A stretch of DNA of 64,000 nt from Bin80 sp965219915 (GTDB lineage: Bacteria; Bacteroidota; Rhodothermia; Rhodothermales; Bin80). A model generated the notes under the pieces. That model did no database searches, was not told where the DNA came from, and saw nothing but the letters and a program-made list of their open reading frames with translations. A program made the translations under genes and the position numbers. The stretch is taken from contig OZ244794.1 of the NCBI GenBank assembly GCA_965219915.1, positions 2,170,001 through 2,234,000 on the forward strand, in the 5' to 3' direction. Position 1 is the first letter of the stretch; the number at the start of each line of letters is the position of its first letter. Shown here in pieces: positions 38,600-47,429 of the stretch.

Positions 38600-39610
38600 T
38601 CAACCAGCTCTCTGAATCAGCAGGGCGGCAACGTCCGCTGCACGGTTTGCGTACCCCCACTCATTGTCATACCAGCCCAGCACCTTTACGGTATTACCCT
38701 GGACCATGGTAGCCAAACTATCGAAAATCACCGAGTGGGGATTATGAACTATATCAATAGAGACAATTGGATCAGTGCAGAAATCCACAATACCCTTTAG
38801 GGCTCCTGTAGCGGCAGCTTCAAAGGCCGCGTTAACGTCTGCTTGACTGGGTGTTGCATTCACTTGAACCGTAAGATCTGTCAGCGAGCCATCAGGAATC
38901 GGTACCCGCAAGGCCATCCCATCAAGCTTACCCTGCATTTGAGGCAGGACCAGTCCGACAGCTTTGGCGGCTCCGGTAGTCGTTGGTACGATTGAACAAG
39001 CAGCAGCGCGTGCACGTCTCAGATCTTTGTGTGGCGCATCCTGTATGCGTTGACCACTTGTATAAGCATGTACGGTCGTCATCAAACCGCTTTGAATTCC
39101 AAATGCCTCGTCGATGGTTTTGATCATCGGAGCGATACAGTTGGTTGTGCAGCTGGCGTTCGATATGATTTCTTCGTTACCTGTGAGCACATCGTCATTC
39201 ACCCCCAACACCACCGTAGCATCAACTTGGTCACTGGCTGGGGCAGAGATCACTACTTTTCGTGCACCTGCTGCGATATGCTTGCCTGCACCCGCGCGAC
39301 TGCGAAAGAAACCGGTGGATTCAATTACGATATCACAACCGAGAACTCTCCATGGCAAATTGGCTGGATCTCGTTCACTTAGCACGGGGATCACATGGCG
39401 ATCAATACATAGATTGTCACCATCTATTGACACGCTGCCAGGCCAAGTACCGTGTACCGAATCGTATTTGAACAGATGAGCAAGCGTAGTGGCATCCGTT
39501 AGGTCATTGACCGCAACAACGTCGAAGATTTTGTCATCTCGTTCCAGAATCGAACGTAGTACCAAACGGCCTATGCGACCAAATCCGTTAATTGCGAGTT
39601 TGTGCGCCAT
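38600..39610 (-). CDS. gap: Glyceraldehyde-3-phosphate dehydrogenase, type I
   Basis: 336-residue GAPDH. The NAD-binding start is INGFGRIGRLVLR. An Asp in VNDLTD suggests NAD preference. The catalytic cysteine lies in SCTTNC (about 152-157), with HAYTSGQ downstream and WYDNEWGYANR at the C-terminus. It is the first gene of a minus-strand operon with pgk and a glycosyltransferase, and is divergent from the TPR-protein operon across about 215 bases that should contain promoters for both. Confidence 0.97.
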   Translation of the reverse strand: MAHKLAINGFGRIGRLVLRSILERDDKIFDVVAVNDLTDATTLAHLFKYDSVHGTWPGSVSIDGDNLCIDRHVIPVLSERDPANLPWRVLGCDIVIESTGFFRSRAGAGKHIAAGARKVVISAPASDQVDATVVLGVNDDVLTGNEEIISNASCTTNCIAPMIKTIDEAFGIQSGLMTTVHAYTSGQRIQDAPHKDLRRARAAACSIVPTTTGAAKAVGLVLPQMQGKLDGMALRVPIPDGSLTDLTVQVNATPSQADVNAAFEAAATGALKGIVDFCTDPIVSIDIVHNPHSVIFDSLATMVQGNTVKVLGWYDNEWGYANRAADVAALLIQRAG

Positions 39611-39827
39611 TCTTATGTTTAATCATAGATTGTTGAATGTGGTTAACCGGTCGATGTCATGTGTTTCGACCTCGCGATCTCGAAGTTAAATCCAATATTG
39701 GCAGCAATAGGCCCAAAATTGAGCATTCTTCGAAGAAGGCGGTAAAACGAACGAATCGGGAAAATGATTACATGGTGAGCGGATTTTTCTCGCTATGACA
39801 GGACTGAATTGAATCAGATTGAAGAAA

Positions 39828-40529
39828 ATGGCAAAGTTTAAGGCCCCAAAGGGGGTTTTGGGGCAGAGTAGTCAGCAGGCAGAGTTAAGTGGGCGCTGGT
39901 ATACGCCGCTGTTGGCCCTCTACTATGGAAACAGGCGCATCCTTACCGGAGCAGCCATTGGAGTAATTGTAATAATCGCGGCAATTCTTGGGTATAGCTA
40001 TATCCAAGGGGCACGTGATAATCAGGCCCAGGAGCTATTGGGCGCGATTGTCCTCGAGTATGAAAGGGGTGATCATCGTGTTGCTCTGGACGGTACTGGA
40101 GAGACACTCGGGTTGCTGGACATCATTGATCAGTATGGCAGCACACCTGCTGGTAATACTGCTCGCTTCTATGCTGGCAATGCTCATTTTGAACTAGAAG
40201 AGTATGATGCAGCGCTGGAACAGTTTGAGCAATTCAATGCAAGCGACGATTTCATAGGTGCAAGTGCTACTGCGGGTCGTGCGGCGGTTCACGAGCTTCA
40301 GGAAGACTTTTCTCGAGCGGCCGCTCTGTTTGAGCGTGCTGCAGATATGGATGACAATTCCCTGCGCTCGCCCCATTACTTGCATTCAGCGGCGCGAGCA
40401 TATGTGTCGGCCGGTGAGTTTTCTGCTGCAGAAGAGATTATTCTTGAAGCGAAGGAGCGGTATCCAGAAACCACTTTGGCAGACGAGATTGATTTCATGT
40501 TGGGCTTCGCACGTGCTCGTAATAAATAA
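39828..40529 (+). CDS. Single-pass membrane protein with TPR-like repeats
   Basis: 233 residues from the ATG at 39828; a TTG three codons upstream is also possible. A basic N-terminus is followed by one membrane helix (ILTGAAIGVIVIIAAILGYSY, about 45-65 before splitting) and a soluble part with tetratricopeptide-like helices (ARFYAGNAHFELEEYDAAL, FSRAAALFERAADMDD, AARAYVSAGEFSAAEEI). The layout resembles YfgM/TPR_21 proteins, which work near the secretion machinery. It ends 6 bases before the response regulator. Confidence 0.75.
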   Translation: MAKFKAPKGVLGQSSQQAELSGRWYTPLLALYYGNRRILTGAAIGVIVIIAAILGYSYIQGARDNQAQELLGAIVLEYERGDHRVALDGTGETLGLLDIIDQYGSTPAGNTARFYAGNAHFELEEYDAALEQFEQFNASDDFIGASATAGRAAVHELQEDFSRAAALFERAADMDDNSLRSPHYLHSAARAYVSAGEFSAAEEIILEAKERYPETTLADEIDFMLGFARARNK

Positions 40530-40535
40530 TCGGGT

Positions 40536-41921
40536 ATGTCTGTTCCCCGTGTACTGATCGTTGACGACGAGGAAAGCATTCGGCGAACGCTTCGGGAAAT
40601 CCTCGAGTACGAGGATGTCGAAGTTGATGAGGCGTCAGATGGAGATGCCGCACTAGCAAAGCTCAGAGAACGCACTTTTGATGCGGTGCTCCTGGACATT
40701 AAGATGCCTAAAAGAGATGGTATCGAAGTCCTGGATACCTGTCTAGAGGTATGGCCGGAGTTGCCCGTCATTATGATCAGCGGACACGCAGATATCAAAA
40801 CTGCCGTGGAAGCGACGCAAAAGGGGGCATTTCACTTTATTGAGAAACCACCTGATCTGCAGCACCTGTTGGTTACGCTTCGCTCCTCACTTGAAAAAGG
40901 GAAGCTGGTAACCGAGAATCGTCGACTGCGTCAGACACTTATACAGCAGCAGGGTGGCACGCTTACGCCAATGCTAGGAAAGAGCGATGCGATTCGCTCA
41001 ACCAAAGATCTCATCGCGCGTGTTGCCCCTACAGAAGCGCGTGTATTGATTACTGGAGAGCCAGGTACAGGCAAGGAGCTGGCTGCACGCTGGCTGCATC
41101 ATCAGAGCCCGCGCCGGGAGGGACCAATGGTAGCAGTAAACTGTGCTGCAATTCCGGCAGAACTGATTGAGAGTGAATTATTTGGTCACGAAAAAGGCTC
41201 TTTTACCGGAGCAAATCGGCAGCGAGTTGGAAAATTTGAACAGGCACACGGAGGGACGCTGTTCCTTGATGAGATCGGTGACATGAGCATGCCAGCACAG
41301 GCTAAAGTGCTGCGTGTCTTGCAGGAGAACAAGATTACTAGGGTCGGTGGTAGGCGTACCATCAAAGTGGATGTCCGTGTTGTAGCGGCGACCAACAAAG
41401 ATCTGCGCTCGGGGGCCTTGGAGGGCACCTTCAGGGAGGATTTATATCATAGGCTTAGCGTAATCCTGTTGCATATGCCGCCGGTACGTGAACGAATTGG
41501 GGATGTACCAATCTTGCTCGACCATTTTTCCTCTCAGCTATCTACTCGCAACGGGCTTAAACCCAAGACATTTACAAGGCAAGCGCTTGAAATACTCTCC
41601 GCTTTACCCTGGCGAGGAAATGTTCGAGAAATAGGTAATGTAGCGGAGCGCCTGATGATCCTAAGTGAATCTGATGCCGTTACAGCATCAGATGTGCAGC
41701 ATCTTGTTCTTCCTGGCTCTAGTCAAGGGCAGGAGTTTGATGAAATGCTAATTGGCTGTGAGCACTTGTCTGATTTTAGGAATAAGGCAGAACGGAGTTT
41801 TCTCCAGCATAAGCTGGATATAAACAACTGGAACATAAGTCAGACCGCAAAGCAGATTGGAGTGCAGCGATCCTCTCTACACACAAAAATTAAACGTTAC
41901 AATCTTGAACGTGATGCATAA
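40536..41921 (+). CDS. Sigma-54-dependent response regulator (NtrC family)
   Basis: 461 residues: a receiver domain with the phosphoacceptor Asp54 (VLLDIKMPKRDG) and Lys in FIEKP; an AAA+ domain with Walker A GEPGTGKE (about 174-181), the sigma-54 contact loop GSFTGA and Walker B GGTLFLDEIGDM; and a Fis-type helix-turn-helix at the end (NISQTAKQIGVQRSSLHTK). It should activate sigma-54 promoters when phosphorylated. No histidine kinase is adjacent, so it is an orphan here. Its stop overlaps the next gene's start by 8 bases. Confidence 0.95.
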   Translation: MSVPRVLIVDDEESIRRTLREILEYEDVEVDEASDGDAALAKLRERTFDAVLLDIKMPKRDGIEVLDTCLEVWPELPVIMISGHADIKTAVEATQKGAFHFIEKPPDLQHLLVTLRSSLEKGKLVTENRRLRQTLIQQQGGTLTPMLGKSDAIRSTKDLIARVAPTEARVLITGEPGTGKELAARWLHHQSPRREGPMVAVNCAAIPAELIESELFGHEKGSFTGANRQRVGKFEQAHGGTLFLDEIGDMSMPAQAKVLRVLQENKITRVGGRRTIKVDVRVVAATNKDLRSGALEGTFREDLYHRLSVILLHMPPVRERIGDVPILLDHFSSQLSTRNGLKPKTFTRQALEILSALPWRGNVREIGNVAERLMILSESDAVTASDVQHLVLPGSSQGQEFDEMLIGCEHLSDFRNKAERSFLQHKLDINNWNISQTAKQIGVQRSSLHTKIKRYNLERDA

Positions 41922-43182
41922 ATCGTGGGTGGTTGTATGGATTTTGTGGAGTACAGGATTTTTGTTGGGTGGACTACTATTGATACCTGAGAAAGTGACT
42001 GCCCAGAACGCTAATGAGACAGTTAAGGTGTTCCTTGACTGTAGTAGATGTGACGAGTCCCATATCCGTACAGAGTTGACCTTTGTTGACTATGTTCGAG
42101 ATCCGCAGCAGGCTGATGTTCATGTGTTTATTACCAGCAGTTACACGGTGCTTAGCGGACGGCAGTACGAGTTATCTTTCATAGGACTTGGATCTCGGGT
42201 AGGGTCAGAGTTGAATCTTACCAGGGTGTTGAGCCAGGATGCCTCCGGTGAGGAAACGCGCGCGGTCATAAATGAAGCGTTGCGATTAGGACTGGCTCCG
42301 TTTCTGGGTTATGTTGATGCCGCTGACGAATTCTCTCTAGTCTACGGAGAAGGAGGTCGAGCTGAAGCCGATGAGATACTAGTCAGCGATCCGTGGCGTC
42401 ACTGGGTTTTCAATGTGTATGGTGGTGATTTTGAGCTGGATCGGGAATCCAATCGGACGGTCTTTGATTCACGTTGGGGTTTCTACGCTGACCACCGAAG
42501 TGAGGAATGGAAAATCCGGTTTCGTCCGTACTTTAACTATGATCTCGTACGGATTCAACGAGAAAGTAGGCCGACCGTACGTAGGAGTATCACTCGGCAC
42601 GGATTGGACAGCTACGTTATTCGTAGTCTGGGTCCCCATTGGTCTGTGGGATTTTTTGCAGATTACGTGACAAGAGACGATCGCAATCTACGCCACTGGC
42701 TTACTCTTATACCGGGCGTCGAATATAGTGTATTACCCTACGAGTTGGCGACACGCCGTGCGATCACCATCGTATACAGGATGGGGATAAACTATACGGA
42801 TTACTTTGAGAGGACCATCTTCAACAAGACACGGGAGTGGTTACCTCTTCATGAATTGGATGCTACCGTGATGATACGTCGACCCTGGGGCGACATTTAC
42901 AGCGGTTTGGAGGGTGCCCAGTATCTGAACGACTTATCTAAACAGAGTGCAGAGATATTTGCAAACTTTTCCGTTCGTTTATTCGAGGGGTTTTCTTTTG
43001 ATTTCGAGGGAAGTTTTGAAATGATTCGGGATCAACTCTCATTGCCGCTCGGCGAATTAACCTTGGAGGATATTCTTCTCCAGCAACGCGAGCTTGCTAC
43101 GGACTACTACTTTAGCGTCGGGTTTGGTTTTTCGTATACTTTTGGCTCAGAATTTGCCAATGTGGTCAACACGAGATTTTAA
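41914..43182 (+). CDS. Predicted outer-membrane beta-barrel protein of unknown family
   Basis: 422 residues from the ATG at 41914, inside the end of the response regulator. A signal peptide is followed by VTAQNANETVKVFLDCSRC, a small domain (about 30-150) with VDYVRDPQQADVHVF, and a C-terminal half of alternating polar and aromatic residues typical of a barrel (FRPYFNYDLV, YFSVGFGFSYTF). The protein ends NVVNTRF, a terminal Phe as in barrel insertion signals. I do not recognise the family by name. Its stop overlaps the lolD-like start in TAATG. Confidence 0.65.
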   Translation: MHKSWVVVWILWSTGFLLGGLLLIPEKVTAQNANETVKVFLDCSRCDESHIRTELTFVDYVRDPQQADVHVFITSSYTVLSGRQYELSFIGLGSRVGSELNLTRVLSQDASGEETRAVINEALRLGLAPFLGYVDAADEFSLVYGEGGRAEADEILVSDPWRHWVFNVYGGDFELDRESNRTVFDSRWGFYADHRSEEWKIRFRPYFNYDLVRIQRESRPTVRRSITRHGLDSYVIRSLGPHWSVGFFADYVTRDDRNLRHWLTLIPGVEYSVLPYELATRRAITIVYRMGINYTDYFERTIFNKTREWLPLHELDATVMIRRPWGDIYSGLEGAQYLNDLSKQSAEIFANFSVRLFEGFSFDFEGSFEMIRDQLSLPLGELTLEDILLQQRELATDYYFSVGFGFSYTFGSEFANVVNTRF

Positions 43183-43877
43183 TGTTCCCGCGTCTGGTTG
43201 CAGAGGATCTGGAAAAAGGATTTAGCACCGGTTCTGGTGTGAGACTGGAGGTACTTCGAGGCCTTTCCCTGACCGTCGAGGCTGGGGAGGTTGTAGCGAT
43301 CATCGGTGACAGTGGCACTGGCAAAAGCACATTGCTTCACCTGCTGGGTGCATTGGATCGCCCAGACAAAGGGAAGGTATGCTATGACGGCCAAGATATT
43401 TTTGAGCAGAGTGACGACGCTCTCAGCCGCTGGCGCAACACCTCGGTGGGCTTCGTCTTTCAGTTTCATCATCTACTACCTGAATTCAGCGCGTTGGAAA
43501 ACGTGGCCATGCCCGCATTGATCGCCGGGCGGGGGCGCGCTCACGCTCAGGCAAGGGCAGAAACACTTCTAGGGCAGCTGGGGTTGGGGTTGCGGCTGGG
43601 GCATCGTCCGGCAGAACTGTCTGGTGGAGAGCAGCAGCGTGTTGCTGTGGCGCGTGCGTTAATGAACCGGCCGGCGTTGGTTCTTGCTGATGAACCCTCC
43701 GGCAGTTTGGATACGAAAACGGCTGAGGCATTGCATGAGGAACTTCTCGAGTTGAGCCGTACGCATGATCAGGCGTTCATTATTGCCACACACAATCCCA
43801 CACTGAGTGGACTGTGCGATCGTGTTTTATTGTTGGAGGACGGACAACTCTGGGCACAGCCAAAGCCACAGAAGTAA
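43182..43877 (+). CDS. lolD: LolD-like ABC transporter ATP-binding protein
   Basis: 231-residue ABC ATPase of the MacB/LolD group. It has Walker A GDSGTGKST (about 43-51), the Q-loop region VFQFHHLLPEFSALENV, the signature LSGGEQQRVAVARAL, Walker B LVLADEPSGSLD and the switch His in THNPT. LolD powers release of lipoproteins from the inner membrane with LolC/E. No permease is adjacent, as is common in Bacteroidota. Its ATG overlaps the upstream stop by one base. The first 50 codons or so are duplicated, in decayed form, at 46601. Confidence 0.85.
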   Translation: MFPRLVAEDLEKGFSTGSGVRLEVLRGLSLTVEAGEVVAIIGDSGTGKSTLLHLLGALDRPDKGKVCYDGQDIFEQSDDALSRWRNTSVGFVFQFHHLLPEFSALENVAMPALIAGRGRAHAQARAETLLGQLGLGLRLGHRPAELSGGEQQRVAVARALMNRPALVLADEPSGSLDTKTAEALHEELLELSRTHDQAFIIATHNPTLSGLCDRVLLLEDGQLWAQPKPQK

Positions 43878-44881
43878 AAGCAGGAAAAGGGCTCTTTACC
43901 TTTTGCGCAATTCCAAGGCGTTTATAATCATGTTGTTCAGCCCCACCGTTTGCGCATATCTATAGTATCACATGAGTAGGTGGCTATAGTTGTTGATTGA
44001 ATTCAGTGGATAGATGGGTCTTCTATGCGAGTCTGCGCTCCTCATCTGGAACGAGGTAAGATAGTATTTCGACCTCCGGCCTTGTAAGCGTGGATACACG
44101 AATTCTATTAATCAACAAACCATAATTCTCCGTTGAGTGAGGCTCAGCCAGTGGGTGCTGTGGTACAGGTCTACCAACGACTCTTGCTCGAGGACTGATC
44201 ACGGCCCGTTTGGTTCATGACGCAGATTTGGTTGTACTGGGATCCCCAGTCAATGCCAACAAAGAAGATGAATAGTACTTCGGTCAATACGATCGCGTAT
44301 ATCTAGGTTGAAGGTTAGTAGGTCGCCGTAGTCCAAAGTTCGACAGTCCAAATCTTTCGGAGGGCTAAAATGGGCCTGTTTCGTGGGTATTTGCCTGTTT
44401 TTAGGGGCGTCCCAGAAAATTTAAACACTACAAAACGGGCCCGTAAGGCTGCTTGATGCGGTCTGAATGCCCTCGGTCAGAAGCGTTTTTCTTCGCTGTT
44501 TGCAGGGTTCTTTGCCACCGGTATTGTCTGGCGCTGGACTTTCGGCCCCAGTGCTTAGCAGATCCGGATCTTGTGCGGCAAGCCCCGACCCTCGCTGATG
44601 GGACCTTCGCCTCCATGCCGGGGTGATGTAGACTCGACGCAGGAAGTGCAACATGGCAACGGCGGCGATTTGTGTTGAGCATGGTCTCAAGTCAGTTCAG
44701 CTAGCCAATTGGTGCATGAGCTATCACGAGGCGATGAAGTCAGCCGATGGCGGCGCTCTTGCGGAGAATGCGCGACTGGCGAACATGAACGGCGACTGTG
44801 GGTATTTGGGGAGACATCACGTCCGTTCATTTAAGTATGGTTCACTACTGGCCCGCACATAGCGTCTGTCTCAATTGTACC
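43878..44881. other. Gene-poor region with mobile-element debris
   Basis: About 1 kb without an intact gene. It contains the IS110 relic described separately (44201-44299, minus). On the minus strand, 44207 down to 44031 reads as about 59 open codons, one frame away from the relic. From 44341 to 44797 I see several short open frames with no recognisable motif, and the lipoprotein gene's leader starts near the end. Confidence 0.45.
44201..44299 (-). pseudogene. IS110-family transposase relic, copy A
   Basis: Reading the minus strand gives 33 uninterrupted codons including FFVGIDWGSQYNQICVMNQ, then TGR. This matches the start of the RuvC-like DEDD domain of IS110 transposases (consensus roughly VGIDW-S---VCV-D--G), with the first catalytic Asp present. 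Frame is lost directly after. No intact transposase, end sequence or target duplication could be found. A second, more decayed copy lies at 46792-46890. Confidence 0.6.
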
Positions 44882-46081
44882 GTGCTTGCCATCCGATTCG
44901 GACGTCGCAGAGCCCAGTTGGCGCCTATTCTCTTGTTGATTATGCTTCTCGCAGCATGCGGGTCCAATCCCGACAAGACCGGTCCCGACCGCGTCAACGC
45001 TTGGCAGACGGTCGAGCGATACAAGATTGACCAGAGGATAGCCATTCAGCGCGTATCGCAGTGGATTCGGGAGCCGGGCAACGAGGCTAAGACCAGGGAA
45101 GACGCATTAATGGCTTTGGGTATGGAAATGCCGGACGCGCTGCCGGCTGTCGACTCGGCATTGACCATCGCCATCGCAAATCCGGTGGATGATCTCGGGT
45201 TTATGGCACTGAGGTTTGTGTACTACGAACTCCGGAATATTGATCAGGCTGTTCAATCAAATTACGAAGATGCAGTTTTCGAACTTCTCGAAACGCACTA
45301 CATTCATGACCTGCGGCTCGACCGCTTACTCTTGGGACTCATACGCTTCGGGGGCGACCGGGGAGTGGACCTAGTAGACGAGGTTGTAGCGCGCAGCAAC
45401 CAACGACAATTGCGTGGACGTGGAGCCTACTGGTCGGCCAGCGAGCGATTGAAAGATGTAGACGATCTAAGCAGGTCTGCCGACGAGCGTGCACAGATAC
45501 GTGCCGAGGTAATGTACATGGCCAAATTAGTGGCCTCGGAGTATGGCGACATCACGGTTTTTCGGGGCCAGCCGGGCGGCGAGGCCATCCAGCCGGTACT
45601 GTTCGCGCTTGACAACTTGGCCGTTGGCCAGACGATTCCCGAGGTAAATGCGGAGCGCATAGGCGGAGATCAAGAGTCGTTGAGTCAGTACCGTGGTAAT
45701 GTGCTGCTCCTTGACTTTTGGGCCACCTGGTGCGTCCCGTGTATCGCAAGTCTTCCAGACATCGAGCGGCTCAGCGAGTCACTGGAAGATCTAGAATTCA
45801 AAGTTATCACCATCAGCGTGGATGAGACCGTGGAGCTGGTGGTGGAATTCATGGAAAGCCGTGCGGATCTGCCGTACATCAACTGGTTCGTGGGCCCGGA
45901 ATCCAAGCTTTACAATGATTGGTCAATCCAAGGTTTACCGACTTATATAGTCGTGGACCGGGACGGTACAGTGCTTGGAAAATCGGCTGAATTGGAACCG
46001 CTATACAAGGTTATTCTGGAATCTACGGGGGCTGACCTAGAAGCAAGGTCAGCCATTCTTGGAGAAGTGGCTTCGAGCTAA
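44882..46081 (+). CDS. Lipoprotein with C-terminal thioredoxin-like (TlpA/ResA-type) domain
   Basis: 399 residues if started at the GTG at 44882, which places the lipobox (LLAAC) 26 residues in. The frame is open to 44798, and an ATG at 44837 is an alternative start. After the anchor comes about 220 residues of helical sequence with acidic stretches and no clear family. A thioredoxin fold follows (VLLLDFWATWCVPCIASLPD), with the redox pair WCVPC near 282-286 and the cis-proline region GLPTYIVVDRDG. It probably reduces or isomerises disulfides in the periplasm. It is flanked on both sides by mobile-element debris. Confidence 0.78.
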   Translation: MLAIRFGRRRAQLAPILLLIMLLAACGSNPDKTGPDRVNAWQTVERYKIDQRIAIQRVSQWIREPGNEAKTREDALMALGMEMPDALPAVDSALTIAIANPVDDLGFMALRFVYYELRNIDQAVQSNYEDAVFELLETHYIHDLRLDRLLLGLIRFGGDRGVDLVDEVVARSNQRQLRGRGAYWSASERLKDVDDLSRSADERAQIRAEVMYMAKLVASEYGDITVFRGQPGGEAIQPVLFALDNLAVGQTIPEVNAERIGGDQESLSQYRGNVLLLDFWATWCVPCIASLPDIERLSESLEDLEFKVITISVDETVELVVEFMESRADLPYINWFVGPESKLYNDWSIQGLPTYIVVDRDGTVLGKSAELEPLYKVILESTGADLEARSAILGEVASS

Positions 46082-46600
46082 CTCATCTATTGGTACGGCG
46101 CGCGATTGTGGCCGTGATTCGCAATCAACGATGCCAAATTCAGCTTCTGGAAGGTGTGCTCACGCAGTCAGTTGAGTTTCCTGCAACAATTCAAGCTCAT
46201 CCCTAAGCAACGGGGGCTTACTCTAGGCACGACGCAAATGCGCGCGCAAATGTTGAGTTGCTTGAGAATCGGCCGCAAGTGCGTTAGCCAAGTAATTCCT
46301 ACTAAAGAATGAATGCGGCTGTTGACACTTGTATTCGACTGTGGCCGAGCTCACTCCAAATGGAAGACAACCGAGTTTAGGAGCACAAATCCGGTTAGCC
46401 AAGTACAGGATGTTTTCCAATCTTCGAGACTTTGGCTGGGAAGCGGCTCCTCTTGTGTCCATTAAACATTTCGGGCTAAGACGATCCAGTTTAACATCAC
46501 TGACGAAATTCCCCAACCACTCCTTCAGAACAACAATACAAGAGCCGGGAGCAAGTCTGTCAGGCTGACGAAACGGAAGAATGAGACCATTTCACGTTTC

Positions 46601-46755
46601 GTTGCAGAGGACTTGGAAAAAGGATTTAGCACCGGGGCTGGTGTGAGACAACAGGTGCTTCGCGGGCTGTCCTAGACCGTCAAGGCTGGGGCGGTAGTAG
46701 CGATCACAGGTGGCACCGGCAAAAGCACATTGCTCCATTCGCCGGGCTCCTAGGA
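46601..46755 (+). pseudogene. Truncated and interrupted lolD copy
   Basis: The first 50 codons or so of lolD (43197 onward) reappear here with high identity: VAEDLEKGFSTG and RGLS, then KAGAVVAIT and GTGKSTLLH. A TAG stop replaces a Leu codon after RGLS, six bases are missing from the Walker A segment (GDSGTGKST is reduced to GGTGKST), and similarity ends at about 46748. It is a relic of a duplication, not a functional gene. Confidence 0.85.
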
Positions 46756-46791
46756 GCCAATTTGCCAACAGACCTTGTTTGGAGAATTCCA

Positions 46792-46890
46792 GCGGACTAT
46801 CTGGTTGATGATGCAGAGTTGGTTGAACTAGGATCCCCAGCCAATCCCAACTTAGGCCTAGAATAGAACTTCGGCTAATATGGTCGCGTA
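46792..46890 (-). pseudogene. IS110-family transposase relic, copy B
   Basis: Aligns codon for codon with copy A at 44201-44299 on the minus strand, but carries three in-frame stops and GIGWGS in place of GIDWGS, so the catalytic Asp is lost. Nucleotide similarity continues at constant spacing to a shared GGTCGCCGTAGTC (about 46912-46924; 44321-44333 in copy A), showing that flanking DNA was duplicated too. Confidence 0.6.
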
Positions 46891-47429
46891 TATTTATGGG
46901 AAGGATTGGAGGGTCGCCGTAGTCTTCGTAGATCCGTGTATCGGTGCTCAACGGTACGTACCCTGTACGGGACTTTAATCACGTAATCCCAGGAAATAGA
47001 TAACCTCCAAGCGTTCATGATGCTGAGCGTGGTTGGTTGCTCCTAGGTAGATACCCGTCAACACGATGCAGCAATAGCGTGGCCTGCTTTGCGATCATGA
47101 AGATCAGACTAATTTGGCAAGATTCAATTACTCCAGCTATTACCATCCAATGTTCAACTGCATTGCCACTCTAGCATTGCACTTCGTTAGCATCCCTCAA
47201 TGAATACAGAGGAAAGTTCAGTTGCATTGAAACAAGGCGTGTGGGGATGAATATTTCGGCTTTAATTGGGAAGATTTCCTTCGTCACAAATGCATGCAGA
47301 CGGATTGCCGCGCTCCGTCCTTTCGGGAAGCATGGCCTCGCATTTTATTGTCTAATAGTGTTCAGCCACAGCCTAAGAACCTCAGATGTATTCTCCGTTC
47401 TTTTCCTTTCGAGCCGATCCCTTAAGGGG

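Larger units (their letters stand above)
46082..47429. other. Gene-poor, decayed region
   Basis: About 1.35 kb with a truncated lolD pseudogene (46601-46755), a second IS110 relic (46792-46890) and no intact gene. The frames at 46223-46568 on both strands show no known motif. From 46940 to 47240 I see no structure beyond AT-rich sequence; this may include the promoter of the LRR gene. Confidence 0.45.
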
